Positions 15,653 to 23,985 of a stretch of DNA of 64,000 bases are shown piece after piece. Made by a program: the position numbers and the translations under genes. Position 1 is the first letter of the stretch, and every line of letters starts with the position of its first letter. The notes below the pieces were generated by a model. It was given only the letters and a program-made list of their open reading frames with translations, did not search any database and was not told the origin of the DNA. This stretch comes from an uncultured Prevotellaceae bacterium (GTDB lineage Bacteria > Bacteroidota > Bacteroidia > Bacteroidales > Bacteroidaceae), in assembly GCA_902799905.1 (NCBI GenBank), contig CADCCB010000004.1:1-64000 (forward strand), read 5' to 3'.

Positions 15653-17017
15653 TTATCTCCTAAGCGTCTCCACGATGCGGGCCATTTGGTTGGGGATGCG
15701 GATCTGCTGAGGACACTTCGACAGGCACTCCTCGCAGTCCTGACAGCAATGCGCCCATGTCTTCTGGTCAGGCAATGCCTTGCGATAGCCCTTGGTGAAC
15801 TGCTGCTTGCGACTGGCATAGTCGGCAGAGGAGCGGTCGGGTAGGGGCAGCACCTTGGCATTGACCGCCTCGTTGTAGTAGGCGAAGTTGGCAGGAATAT
15901 CGACACCGTAGGGGCACGGCATGCAGTAGGCACAGGTGGTGCACGGAATGGTGGGCACGCCAGCCATCTCGTCGGCAATCTTCTCCAGCAGCGCATTCTC
16001 GGCATCCGTACAGGGATCGAGGGGAGAGAACGTCTCCACGTTCTCCATCAGGTGATCCATCCTGTTCATGCCGCTCAGCGCGGTCAGGATGTTGGAGTGC
16101 GAGCCAACCCAGCGGAAAGCCCAGCGGGCAGGCTGGTCGTCGGGTCTCTGAGCCTTCAGTTGCTTCTCCACGTCATCAGACACCTTGGCCAGGGCACCGC
16201 CTCGCAACGGTTCCATGATGACACATTGCACGCCAGCCTTCTTGCACTTGTCGTACAGGTACTCAGCATCAGCATCATGCCTGCGTCCCTGACGGATGGA
16301 GGCATGTCGCCAGTCGAGGTAGTTCATCTGTATCTGGCAGAAGTCCCAGTGGTACTCCTCCTGACGGTCCAGCAGCCAGTCGAAGTCGCGCACATCACCG
16401 TGATACGAGAAGCCAAGGTGCTTGATGCGCCCCGCTTCACGTTCCTTCAGCAGGAAGTCGAGCACACCATTGTCAAGAAAACGCCCTTTCAGTGTCTCCA
16501 TGCCCCCGCCGATGCTGTGCAGAAGGTAATAGTCAATATAGTCAACCTTCAGACGTTCCAGTGAGTTTTCGTACATGCGTTTCGAGTCATCGAAACTCCA
16601 CAGCCGGCGATTCTGGTTCGACATCTTCGTGGCCACGAAAAACTTCTCACGCGGGAAACGTGAGAGCGCATTGCCTGTGAGTACCTCCGACTGTCCGCCC
16701 ATATACATGGGGGCTGTGTCGAAATAGTTCACGCCATGCGCGATGGCATAGTCTACCAGCGCGTTCACCTTCTCCTGATCATCAGGCAGTCGCATCATGC
16801 CGAAGCCAAGCAGCGATATCTGCTCGCCAGACCCATGCTGCACACGGTAGGTCATGCGATTGGTATCAGGCTTGTCGTCCTTGCCTGCCGATGTATTCTC
16901 CTGGGCAAGCATATTCAGCGGCTCAAGTGCCATCATGGCCATAGCCGATCCTGCTCCTATGCCTAACCGACGCAGAAAATCGCGGCGGCTGAGGTTTGTT
17001 CCTTCTTTCTCTTTCAT
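15653..17017 (-). CDS. Tat-exported aldo/keto reductase with ferredoxin-type Fe-S domain
   Basis: 454 aa. The N-terminus has a twin-arginine signal (LSRRDFLRRLGIGAGSAM), then an AKR barrel at about 50-350 with FDTAPMYMGG (Asp and Tyr of the active site), a Lys at KMSNQNRR and HSIGGGM. The C-terminal 100 residues hold two cysteine clusters, CTTCAYCMPCP and CCQDCEECLSKCP, of the type that binds 4Fe-4S centres. It probably transfers electrons between an Fe-S partner and a carbonyl substrate in the periplasm; the substrate is unknown. It has its own promoter and is divergent from aepX. Confidence 0.9.
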   Translation of the reverse strand: MKEKEGTNLSRRDFLRRLGIGAGSAMAMMALEPLNMLAQENTSAGKDDKPDTNRMTYRVQHGSGEQISLLGFGMMRLPDDQEKVNALVDYAIAHGVNYFDTAPMYMGGQSEVLTGNALSRFPREKFFVATKMSNQNRRLWSFDDSKRMYENSLERLKVDYIDYYLLHSIGGGMETLKGRFLDNGVLDFLLKEREAGRIKHLGFSYHGDVRDFDWLLDRQEEYHWDFCQIQMNYLDWRHASIRQGRRHDADAEYLYDKCKKAGVQCVIMEPLRGGALAKVSDDVEKQLKAQRPDDQPARWAFRWVGSHSNILTALSGMNRMDHLMENVETFSPLDPCTDAENALLEKIADEMAGVPTIPCTTCAYCMPCPYGVDIPANFAYYNEAVNAKVLPLPDRSSADYASRKQQFTKGYRKALPDQKTWAHCCQDCEECLSKCPQQIRIPNQMARIVETLRR

Positions 17018-17069
17018 AACGAACCGTGTTAGGTTAATATCATATCAAATGATAGTTTAGTTTGGTGTC

Positions 17070-17101
17070 CAAAGGTACGGATAATAATCGAGACGGCCAA
17101 A
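17070..17101 (-). promoter_or_regulatory. Promoter of the aldo/keto reductase gene
   Basis: On the minus strand, TTTG (17098-17101) and TACCTTTG (17070-17077) are separated by 20 nt. Confidence 0.8.
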
Positions 17102-17202
17102 TATATCGGCAATTATTTTGCTTAGAGGCCGACATGGGGGGCGAAAAAGGGCCTGAGAGAGAATTATTTGCAAAATGACACCGCTGTTCGGAAAAAAATG
17201 AT

Positions 17203-17210
17203 TAACTTTG
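17203..17210 (+). promoter_or_regulatory. -7 box of the phosphonate operon
   Basis: TAACTTTG, 53 nt before the aepX ATG. The -33 region is poor (no TTTG 19-21 nt upstream). Confidence 0.55.
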
Positions 17211-17263
17211 CAGCGTCTTAGAAGATAAAAAAGTTGAAAGGTTAAAAAGTTAAAAGACATATA

Positions 17264-18583
17264 ATGGAAAACTCAAAGAAGACGGTCTATCTGGGAATGA
17301 TAGGCGACATCATGCATCCGGGTCTGATCAACATCATCAACGAGGGTGCCAAGTATGGCAACGTGATGATCGGCCTCTTTACCGATAAGGCTATTGCGAC
17401 GCACAAGCGCCTGCCTTATCTGACCTATGAACAGCGTAAGAATGTGATTGAGAACATCAAGGGCGTGAGCACCATCGTGCCACAGGACGACTGGAGTTAC
17501 GTGCCCAACCTGCTGAAGTACAAACCTGACTATATCATTCATGGCGACGACTGGCTCTACGGACCTGACAAGTATATCCGCGACGAGGTGTTCAAGACGA
17601 TGGAGAAACTTGGTGGAGAGGTGATAGAGATTCCTTATACCAAGGGAATTTCTGCATCTGGCCTGAAAGAAGAAATCGATTCATTGGGAGTTACCCCTCA
17701 GGCTCGATTAGCCTCACTTCGCAGATTGATTTCAGCAAAGCCAGTTGTGCGCATTTTGGAATCCCATAATGGCTTAACAGGTCTCATTGCTGAGCATACC
17801 TCGGTGGAGGTGAACGGCCAGCATCGTGAGTTCGACGGCATGTGGGCAAGTTCTTTGACTGACTCTACATCTAAGGGTAAGCCCGACATAGAGGCCGTGG
17901 ACCTGACAACCCGTCTGCACGACCTGAACGACACGCTGGAGGTGACCACCAAGCCCGTCATCTATGATGGTGACACGGGTGGCAAACTGGAGCACTTCGT
18001 ATTCACCGTGCGCACCCTGGAGCGTCTGGGCATCTCTGCCGTCATCATCGAAGACAAGGTAGGCCTGAAGCAGAACTCGCTGTTCGGCACCGATGCTGTG
18101 CAGACACAGGACACCATCGAGGGCTTCTGCAACAAGATCAAGGCTGGCAAGGACGCACAGATCACCCGTGACTTCATGATCATCTCACGTTGTGAGAGCC
18201 TTATCGCTGGTAAGTCGGTGGACGATGCCCTGGAGCGCTGTCATGCCTATGTGGCTGCTGGTGCCGACGGCATCATGATCCACTCGAAGGACAAGAGCGG
18301 TGAGGATATCAAGGAGTTCTGCCAGCGCTTCCGCGAGACAGACGATCACACGCCCATCGTCGCCGTGCCGACGACATACAACCAGTTTACGGAAGAGGAA
18401 CTGGCAGGGTGGGGCATCAACATCGTAATCTATGCCAACCACATGCTGCGCTCGGCCTATCCCGCTATGGTGAAGTGTGCTGAGAGCATTCTGGAGCACA
18501 GTCGCAGTCTGGAGGCTTCCGAGCAGTACTGCATGCCTATCAAGCAGATACTTAACCTGATTCCAGGAACGAAAAAGAATTGA
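17264..18583 (+). CDS. aepX: Phosphoenolpyruvate mutase with N-terminal nucleotidyltransferase-like domain
   Basis: 439 aa. Residues 1-135 are a cytidylyltransferase-like fold (YLGMIGDIMHPGLINII; the usual HxGH is reduced to HPGL, and YTKGISASGLK replaces the ISST motif), so this half may not be catalytic. Residues 150-430 are PEP mutase of the isocitrate lyase superfamily, with DGMWASS (191-197), DGDTGG (235-240) and the diagnostic EDKVGLKQNSL (263-273). It converts phosphoenolpyruvate to phosphonopyruvate, the first C-P bond forming step. The fusion is known for biosynthetic AepX proteins. Bases at about 17640-17790, the inter-domain linker, are more AT-rich than their surroundings. First gene of the AEP operon. 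Confidence 0.93.
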   Translation: MENSKKTVYLGMIGDIMHPGLINIINEGAKYGNVMIGLFTDKAIATHKRLPYLTYEQRKNVIENIKGVSTIVPQDDWSYVPNLLKYKPDYIIHGDDWLYGPDKYIRDEVFKTMEKLGGEVIEIPYTKGISASGLKEEIDSLGVTPQARLASLRRLISAKPVVRILESHNGLTGLIAEHTSVEVNGQHREFDGMWASSLTDSTSKGKPDIEAVDLTTRLHDLNDTLEVTTKPVIYDGDTGGKLEHFVFTVRTLERLGISAVIIEDKVGLKQNSLFGTDAVQTQDTIEGFCNKIKAGKDAQITRDFMIISRCESLIAGKSVDDALERCHAYVAAGADGIMIHSKDKSGEDIKEFCQRFRETDDHTPIVAVPTTYNQFTEEELAGWGINIVIYANHMLRSAYPAMVKCAESILEHSRSLEASEQYCMPIKQILNLIPGTKKN

Positions 18584-18674
18584 AAGGGAAAAGTGAAAAG
18601 TGAAGAGTGAAAAATTCGCTACCGCCATTGGAAGGGAAAAGTGAAAAGTGAAGAGTGAAAAATTCGCTACCGCC
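18584..18674. repeat. Two 43-nt direct repeats built on a 7-nt AGTGAAA unit
   Basis: Copies at 18584-18626 and 18632-18674. Each is AGTGAAA-type heptads followed by ATTCGCTACCGCC. They start directly after the aepX stop. Confidence 0.85.
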
Positions 18675-18681
18675 GCAGGCT

Positions 18682-18715
18682 AAATCTCAAATCTCAAACC
18701 TCAAACCTGAAAGTT
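18682..18715. repeat. Heptad array AAATCTC/AAACCTC
   Basis: Four to five units running up to the aepY ATG at 18716. Confidence 0.8.
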
Positions 18716-19858
18716 ATGATCAGACCTGATTTCTTTATAGGAAAACTTCGTGAGCAGGGCATCGACTTCTTCGCAGGCGTGCCCGACTCGCTGTTGAAGA
18801 ATATCTGTGCCTATATCACAGACACACTGCCACACGAGCAGAATATCATCGCTGCCAACGAAGGCGGAGCCATGGGCATCGCTGCCGGCTATCACTTGGC
18901 TACGGGACGCATCCCCGTGGTCTATATGCAGAACTCCGGAGAGGGTAACATCATCAACCCGCTGGCCTCGCTGACTGACAAGGAAGTGTACAACATCCCT
19001 GTGCTGCTGCTGATAGGCTGGCGCGGAAGACCTGGCGTGCACGACGAGCCACAGCATGTGAAGCAAGGCAAGGTGACCACAGGACTGCTGAACACGATGG
19101 GTATCAACTACACCGTGCTGAGCAAGGACGAGGAACAGGCTGCCAAACAGGTGAAGGTGGCTGTGGACTATATGCAGCAGACGAAGGAGTGCTATGCACT
19201 GGTCATCGAGAAGGACACCTTCGATGCCTACGTACTGCAGAACAAGGTGGACAGCGGACTGACACTTTCGCGTGAGGAAGCCATCGAGACGGTTGTCGAG
19301 GCTCTGCCCGAGAATGCCGCTGTGGTGTCTACCACAGGCATGATCTCGCGTGAATTGTTCGAGATACGTGAGCGCAGGGGTGAGGGCCATCAGCACGACT
19401 TCCTGACGGTGGGCTCGATGGGCCACGCCTCACAGATAGCACTGGGCATCGCCTTGCAGCAGCCCAGTCGCCCCGTGTTCTGCTTCGACGGAGACGGCGC
19501 CTCCATCATGCACATGGGCAACATGGCTATTACGGCCAGCATGCAGCCCAAGAACTACGTGCATGTGGTGTTCAACAACGGTGCCCACGACTCTGTAGGC
19601 GGACAGCCCACGGTAGGCCTCTCTATCGACCTGCCTGCCGTTGCAAAGGCTGTTGGGTACAAACAAGTCATCAGCGTTGATAATAAAGAGGAACTGAAGA
19701 AACAATTGTCAATTATCAATTCTCAATTGTCAATTAACGAATATCCAATATTTTTGGAGATTCGTGTACGGAAGGGCAATAGGAAGGACTTGGGACGTCC
19801 TACGACGACTCCCATCCAGAACAAGGAGGCTCTGATGAAGTTCCTTAGTGAGAATTAA
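18716..19858 (+). CDS. aepY: Phosphonopyruvate decarboxylase
   Basis: 380 aa, the usual size. Thiamine-diphosphate enzyme: the N-terminal PYR domain has FFAGVPDSLLKN and a conserved Glu in AANEGGAMGIAAGY; the C-terminal PP domain has the TPP motif GDGASIMHMGNMAIT...FNN. It makes phosphonoacetaldehyde from phosphonopyruvate, which pulls the unfavourable mutase reaction forward. Next in the AEP operon. A five-unit heptad array (19704-19738) is translated as QLSIINSQLSIN near the C-terminus, where family members have no repeats, and the TAA stop itself lies within the first heptad (GAATTAA) of the following array. Confidence 0.93.
   Translation: MIRPDFFIGKLREQGIDFFAGVPDSLLKNICAYITDTLPHEQNIIAANEGGAMGIAAGYHLATGRIPVVYMQNSGEGNIINPLASLTDKEVYNIPVLLLIGWRGRPGVHDEPQHVKQGKVTTGLLNTMGINYTVLSKDEEQAAKQVKVAVDYMQQTKECYALVIEKDTFDAYVLQNKVDSGLTLSREEAIETVVEALPENAAVVSTTGMISRELFEIRERRGEGHQHDFLTVGSMGHASQIALGIALQQPSRPVFCFDGDGASIMHMGNMAITASMQPKNYVHVVFNNGAHDSVGGQPTVGLSIDLPAVAKAVGYKQVISVDNKEELKKQLSIINSQLSINEYPIFLEIRVRKGNRKDLGRPTTTPIQNKEALMKFLSEN
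19704..19738 (+). repeat. Heptad array within aepY
   Basis: AATTGTC, AATTATC, AATTCTC, AATTGTC, AATTAAC. The total, 35 nt, is not a multiple of 3. Confidence 0.85.
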
Positions 19859-19950
19859 GAATTAAGAGTTTAGAATTAAGAATTATTCTCGCTTCGCTGC
19901 GATTAAGAATTAAGAGTTGTTCTCGCTTCGCTGCGATTAAGAGTTAAGAA
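19852..19950. repeat. GAATTAA heptads with two TCTCGCTTCGCTGCGATTAA spacers
   Basis: The array begins inside the aepY stop codon. The GC-rich spacer occurs at 19887 and 19921, 34 nt apart, and fills the gap up to pntC. A reverse copy of the spacer lies near 46917. Confidence 0.85.
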
Positions 19951-19954
19951 TTAT

Positions 19955-20677
19955 ATGTTAAAGACAGCAGTCATTATGGCAGCGGGCATGGGTACCCGCT
20001 TCGGCCAATATACAGAGAAGATTCCCAAGGGATTCGTGGAGTGTGGTGGCATCTCGATGGTGGAGCGCAGCATACAGACACTGGTTGCCTGTGGCATTGA
20101 ACGTATCATCATTGGAACGGGATACCACAAGGAGCGCTATGAGGCTTTGCAGCAACAGTATCCCCAGATAGAGTGCGTCTTCTCGCCCCGCTATGCTGAG
20201 ACTAACAGCATGTACACACTATGGAACTGTCGTGAGACGATTGGCAGCGACGACTTCCTGCTGCTGGAATCGGACCTCGTGTTCGAACGGAAAGCCATCA
20301 CCTCGTTGATGGAATGTGCCGAGCCTGACGTGATGCTCATCACACCAGTGACGAAGTTCCAGGACCAGTATTATGTGGAATATGATGCTGAGCATCGGCT
20401 GACTCGTTGTTCGACGGTGGAGACCGACCTCGATGCCAAGGGCGAACTGGTGGGCATCCACAAATTGTCAGGCAGTTTCTACAGGCTGATGTGTGAGGAT
20501 TACGCCAAGAAGGTGGACGCACAGCCCAAACTGGGCTATGAGTACCAGTTGCTTACGATGTCGCAGACGCTGCGTAAGGTCTATGTGCTGAAGGTCGACG
20601 GATTGAAATGGTACGAGATTGACGACCCAGACGACCTGGCGTATGCTGAAGAGCACATCCTGCCGTTTTTGAAGTAA
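19955..20677 (+). CDS. pntC: 2-aminoethylphosphonate cytidylyltransferase (CMP-AEP synthase)
   Basis: 240 aa. Sugar-nucleotidyltransferase fold: AAGMGTRF...EKIPKGFVECGG is the NTP-binding signature, LLLESDLVF the metal-binding Asp, and WYEIDDPDDLAYAE the typical ending. Sequence alone gives a choline-phosphate or AEP cytidylyltransferase of the LicC/PntC group. The position between AEP synthesis genes and a CDP-alcohol phosphotransferase points to CTP + AEP to CMP-AEP, as for PntC of Treponema denticola. Choline phosphate is the alternative substrate, but no choline genes are nearby. Confidence 0.85.
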   Translation: MLKTAVIMAAGMGTRFGQYTEKIPKGFVECGGISMVERSIQTLVACGIERIIIGTGYHKERYEALQQQYPQIECVFSPRYAETNSMYTLWNCRETIGSDDFLLLESDLVFERKAITSLMECAEPDVMLITPVTKFQDQYYVEYDAEHRLTRCSTVETDLDAKGELVGIHKLSGSFYRLMCEDYAKKVDAQPKLGYEYQLLTMSQTLRKVYVLKVDGLKWYEIDDPDDLAYAEEHILPFLK

Positions 20678-20705
20678 TAAGGATGAAATAGTAAAAAGAT
20701 AAAAA

Positions 20706-21830
20706 ATGGAAAAAATGCAGATAAAGAGAAATGTCTTGTTGAATCCAGGACCCGCCACGACAACCGATACGGTGAAGATGGCTCAGGTCGTTCCTGATAT
20801 TTGTCCCCGTGAAAAGGAGTTTGCCGGCCTGATGAAAGGCTTGCGAAGTGACCTGCTGAAAGTGGTACATGCCCCAGAGGACCAGTACACATCGGTGCTG
20901 TTCTGCGGATCGGGAACCATCAATATCGACGTGTGCATCAACTCGCTCGTGCCTGAGGGAAAGAAGGTGCTCGTTGTGAACAACGGTGCCTATAACTCGC
21001 GTGCCGTCGAGGTGTGCCAGATGTACCACATCCCCCACATCGACCTGAAGTCGAGTGTCTATGAACAGCCCGACCTGAAGGCTGTCGAGCAGGCGCTGAA
21101 CGATAATCCCGATGTGGCGATGGTCTATTGCTGCCATCACGAGACGGGTACTGGCGTGCTCAACCCGATTCGTGAGATCGGTGCCCTGGCCCATCAGCAT
21201 GGAGCCATCTTCGTGAGCGATACCACCTCGACGCTGGGTATGATTCCCCTCGACGTGGTGAAGGACAACGTAGACTTCTGTATGGCATCTGCCCAGAAGG
21301 GACTGATGGCTATGTCGGGCCTGTCGTTCATCATCGGCAAGACTGACATCATCAAGGCATCGAAGAATTATCCCACCCGTTCATACTATTGCAACCTCTA
21401 CCTGCAGTATGAGTATTTCGAAAAAACGGGTGAGATGCACTTCACACCGCCTGTGCAGACCATTTATGCCACCATACAGGCCCTGAAGGAATATTTCGAG
21501 GTAGGTGAGAAGGAGAAGTTTGCCCGTCATCGCCGTGTCTATGAGGCAATCCGCAAGGGTGTGACGGCAATGGGCTTTGAGACTGTCATTGATCCGAAGA
21601 TAGAGTCAGGCCTGGTGGTATCGGTGAAATATCCCGATGATCCCAACTGGAGTTTCGAGAAGGTGCACGACTACTGCTACGAGCGTGGTTTCACCATCTA
21701 TCCTGGCAAGATTTCCACCACGAACACCTTCCGCCTGTGTGCCCTGGGTACGATTGATGTGAAGGACATCGACGACTTCTTTGTAGTGCTGGCTGAAGCA
21801 CTGGACACCTTCAAGATTACCCTGAAATAA
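20706..21830 (+). CDS. aepZ: 2-aminoethylphosphonate transaminase (biosynthetic)
   Basis: 374 aa, class V aminotransferase. Features include LNPGPATTTDTVK at the start, SDTTSTLGMIPLDV (PLP-binding Asp region) and ASAQKGLMAMSGLS, where Lys carries PLP. Family members (PhnW/AepZ) interconvert AEP and phosphonoacetaldehyde. With the mutase and decarboxylase here the direction is biosynthetic. Starts 28 nt after pntC; the M at residue 4 is another possible start. Confidence 0.9.
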   Translation: MEKMQIKRNVLLNPGPATTTDTVKMAQVVPDICPREKEFAGLMKGLRSDLLKVVHAPEDQYTSVLFCGSGTINIDVCINSLVPEGKKVLVVNNGAYNSRAVEVCQMYHIPHIDLKSSVYEQPDLKAVEQALNDNPDVAMVYCCHHETGTGVLNPIREIGALAHQHGAIFVSDTTSTLGMIPLDVVKDNVDFCMASAQKGLMAMSGLSFIIGKTDIIKASKNYPTRSYYCNLYLQYEYFEKTGEMHFTPPVQTIYATIQALKEYFEVGEKEKFARHRRVYEAIRKGVTAMGFETVIDPKIESGLVVSVKYPDDPNWSFEKVHDYCYERGFTIYPGKISTTNTFRLCALGTIDVKDIDDFFVVLAEALDTFKITLK

Positions 21831-21845
21831 TGATGTGTTGAATCT

Positions 21846-22829
21846 ATGAATGAGAAGGTATATGCAAGCCTGAAGTCGGCAGAAACGGAGGACTGGGTCG
21901 ACTATCATATCGTGAGGCCCTTCACATACTACTGGGCCGTGTTCTTTGCCAAACTGGGCATCCATCCCAACACAGTCACTATCGCGTCGATGTTCATCGG
22001 AGCCGGTAGCACCTGGTTCTTTGCACACGGTAGTTTCTACTATGAGGGGATGTGGGGCGTCATATACAATCTGATAGCCCTGCTGATGCTGTTTGTTGCC
22101 GATATCCTCGACAATACTGACGGCCAGTTGGCACGTATGACAGGTAAGAAGAGTCCGCTGGGACGTATCCTCGACGGAGCCGCTGGATTTGTGTGGTATT
22201 TCCCCATCTATCTGGGACTGGTGTACCGTTTCTATATCCATCACGACATAGAATTCGGGTTGCTGGGGCTCGACGACAAACAGCCGTATGTGCTGGCTGT
22301 TGCTACGGGTATCGTCTTACTGCTGGCCGTTATTGCAGGTGTCTGGGGACTGGCTCGTCCACAGCGCATCGCTGACTATTACATACAGACCCACCTCTTC
22401 TTTCTGAAGGGAGAAAAGGGGGCCGAACTGGACAACTCGAAGGCTCAGGAAGAAAAATACGAAAGGCTGACATGGAAGGACAACTTCATTGAGAAACTGT
22501 TCCAGAAGAACTATGTGGGCTACACGAAGAACCAGGAGCAACTCACACCGCAGTTCCAGCGTATGATGTCATTGCTGCGAGAGAAGTATGGTGCTACGGA
22601 GAATTTCCCCCAGTCGGTGCGTGATGAGTTCCATCGAAACTCAAAGTCGCTGTTGAAGTATGTCTTCATGCTGGTGTTCAACTTCCGTACGGCTTACCTC
22701 ATCCTGTTCTGTCTGCTGGATCTGCCTGCCGAGATGTTCGTCTTCGAAATCATCGTGATGCTGTTCTTGTCGTGGTATGTCGTTCATCGCCACGAGGCGT
22801 TCTGCAAGAAGATCGCCGACAGTTTGTAA
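21846..22829 (+). CDS. CDP-alcohol phosphotransferase-like membrane enzyme, D4 of the motif changed
   Basis: 327 aa. The family signature is DxxDGxxAR-x8-G-x3-D-x3-D. Here it reads DNTDGQLARM...GRILDGAAG, so the last aspartate, the proposed catalytic base, is Gly. Five to six hydrophobic helices at about 35-55, 65-90, 110-130, 150-170, 265-285 and 285-310 surround an inserted soluble loop at about 175-255. Expected reaction: transfer of AEP from CMP-AEP to a lipid alcohol (diacylglycerol or ceramide) or a glycan lipid. The missing aspartate leaves activity open: another residue may serve, or the protein may do something else. It starts 15 nt after aepZ. Confidence 0.8.
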   Translation: MNEKVYASLKSAETEDWVDYHIVRPFTYYWAVFFAKLGIHPNTVTIASMFIGAGSTWFFAHGSFYYEGMWGVIYNLIALLMLFVADILDNTDGQLARMTGKKSPLGRILDGAAGFVWYFPIYLGLVYRFYIHHDIEFGLLGLDDKQPYVLAVATGIVLLLAVIAGVWGLARPQRIADYYIQTHLFFLKGEKGAELDNSKAQEEKYERLTWKDNFIEKLFQKNYVGYTKNQEQLTPQFQRMMSLLREKYGATENFPQSVRDEFHRNSKSLLKYVFMLVFNFRTAYLILFCLLDLPAEMFVFEIIVMLFLSWYVVHRHEAFCKKIADSL

Positions 22830-22876
22830 TTCACAATTGACAATTCACAATTCTCAACTCTCAATTCTCAATTCAG
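22828..22876. repeat. Seven heptads linking two genes
   Basis: AATTCAC, AATTGAC, AATTCAC, AATTCTC, AACTCTC, AATTCTC, AATTCAG. The array begins in the TAA stop of the upstream gene and ends one base before the next ATG, making up the whole gap. Confidence 0.9.
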
Positions 22877-22877
22877 A

Positions 22878-23927
22878 ATGAAGTGGACTAAGCAAAGGGT
22901 CAACAACGTATTCTTCGTACTGGGCGTGGTGATGGTCGTAGTCATGATGTTCACCTTCGACGTCAGTTTCGTGGAACTGTGGGATCACCTGTGTCACGCA
23001 GGCTACTGGCTTCTGCCTATCGTAGGGGTGTGGATCATTATTTATGGCATCAACGCCTGGGCGTGGTGGTGTGTCATCCGAAGTACAAAAGACCCTGATG
23101 AGCATGTCAGTTTCATGCGTGTCTATCGTCTCACCATCACTGGCTATGCATTGAACTATGCCACACCGGTGGGAGGACTGGGTGGTGAGCCTTATCGCAT
23201 CATCGAACTGTCGAAGAATATCAGTCAGGACCATGCGGCATCATCGGTCATTCTTTATGCCATGATGCATATCTTTGCCCACTTCTGGTTCTGGTTCATT
23301 TCCGTATTCCTCTATGTGGCGTTGGCTCTTGTCGGCGACCTGCCCTTGACGGTGCCCATAGGAGTCATCCTGGGCATCATTGTCGGCGTGTGCCTGCTGG
23401 CATTCTACCTCTTTTCGAAAGGCTATCGTAACGGACTGGTGGTGAAGACCATCCGCTGGATAGGTAAGATTCCAGGACTGAAAGGCTGGAGCAACCGCTT
23501 CTTGGAGCGTCATACAGAGTCGCTGAAAAAGGTGGATGCCCAGATTGCCTCGCTGCATAAGACCCACAAGCGTGCGTTCTATGAGAGTCTCGTGCTGGAA
23601 TATTTCTCACGCGTGGTGCAGAGTTCAGAGGTGTTCTTCATGCTCTTACTCTTTGGCGTCGATTGCGGAGGCGATACCACAGGACTGATACTCACCTACC
23701 TGCACTCTATTCTCATCGTGGCCTTTACCACCCTGTTTGCCAATATCATCGGCTTCCTGCCCATGCAACTGGGTGTGCAGGAGGGCGGATTCGTCATCTC
23801 CATCGCTGCTCTGGGACTGTCGGCAGCCCTGGGCATCTTCGTGAGCATCATCTGTCGTGTGAGGGAAATCATCTGGATTATCATCGGACTCATCCTCATG
23901 AAAATTCCATATCACCCTAAGACCTGA
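22878..23927 (+). CDS. Lysylphosphatidylglycerol synthase TM-region (flippase-like) membrane protein
   Basis: 349 aa, about eight membrane helices, of the LPG_synthase_TM / UPF0104 family (PF03706). Typical motifs are [12 protein letters not shown] near the first loop, [20 protein letters not shown] (the conserved GG-EP region) and [14 protein letters not shown]. Relatives include the flippase half of MprF and AglD-type proteins that move lipids or lipid-linked groups. As last gene of the AEP operon it is a candidate for moving the AEP-bearing lipid to the outer leaflet; this is inference from position. Confidence 0.8.
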   Translation: MKWTKQRVNNVFFVLGVVMVVVMMFTFDVSFVELWDHLCHAGYWLLPIVGVWIIIYGINAWAWWCVIRSTKDPDEHVSFMRVYRLTITGYALNYATPVGGLGGEPYRIIELSKNISQDHAASSVILYAMMHIFAHFWFWFISVFLYVALALVGDLPLTVPIGVILGIIVGVCLLAFYLFSKGYRNGLVVKTIRWIGKIPGLKGWSNRFLERHTESLKKVDAQIASLHKTHKRAFYESLVLEYFSRVVQSSEVFFMLLLFGVDCGGDTTGLILTYLHSILIVAFTTLFANIIGFLPMQLGVQEGGFVISIAALGLSAALGIFVSIICRVREIIWIIIGLILMKIPYHPKT

Positions 23928-23985
23928 CACACGGCATCAAGCAGACATAATAGAATTATCCAATACAAATACACTAAAAACCTAC

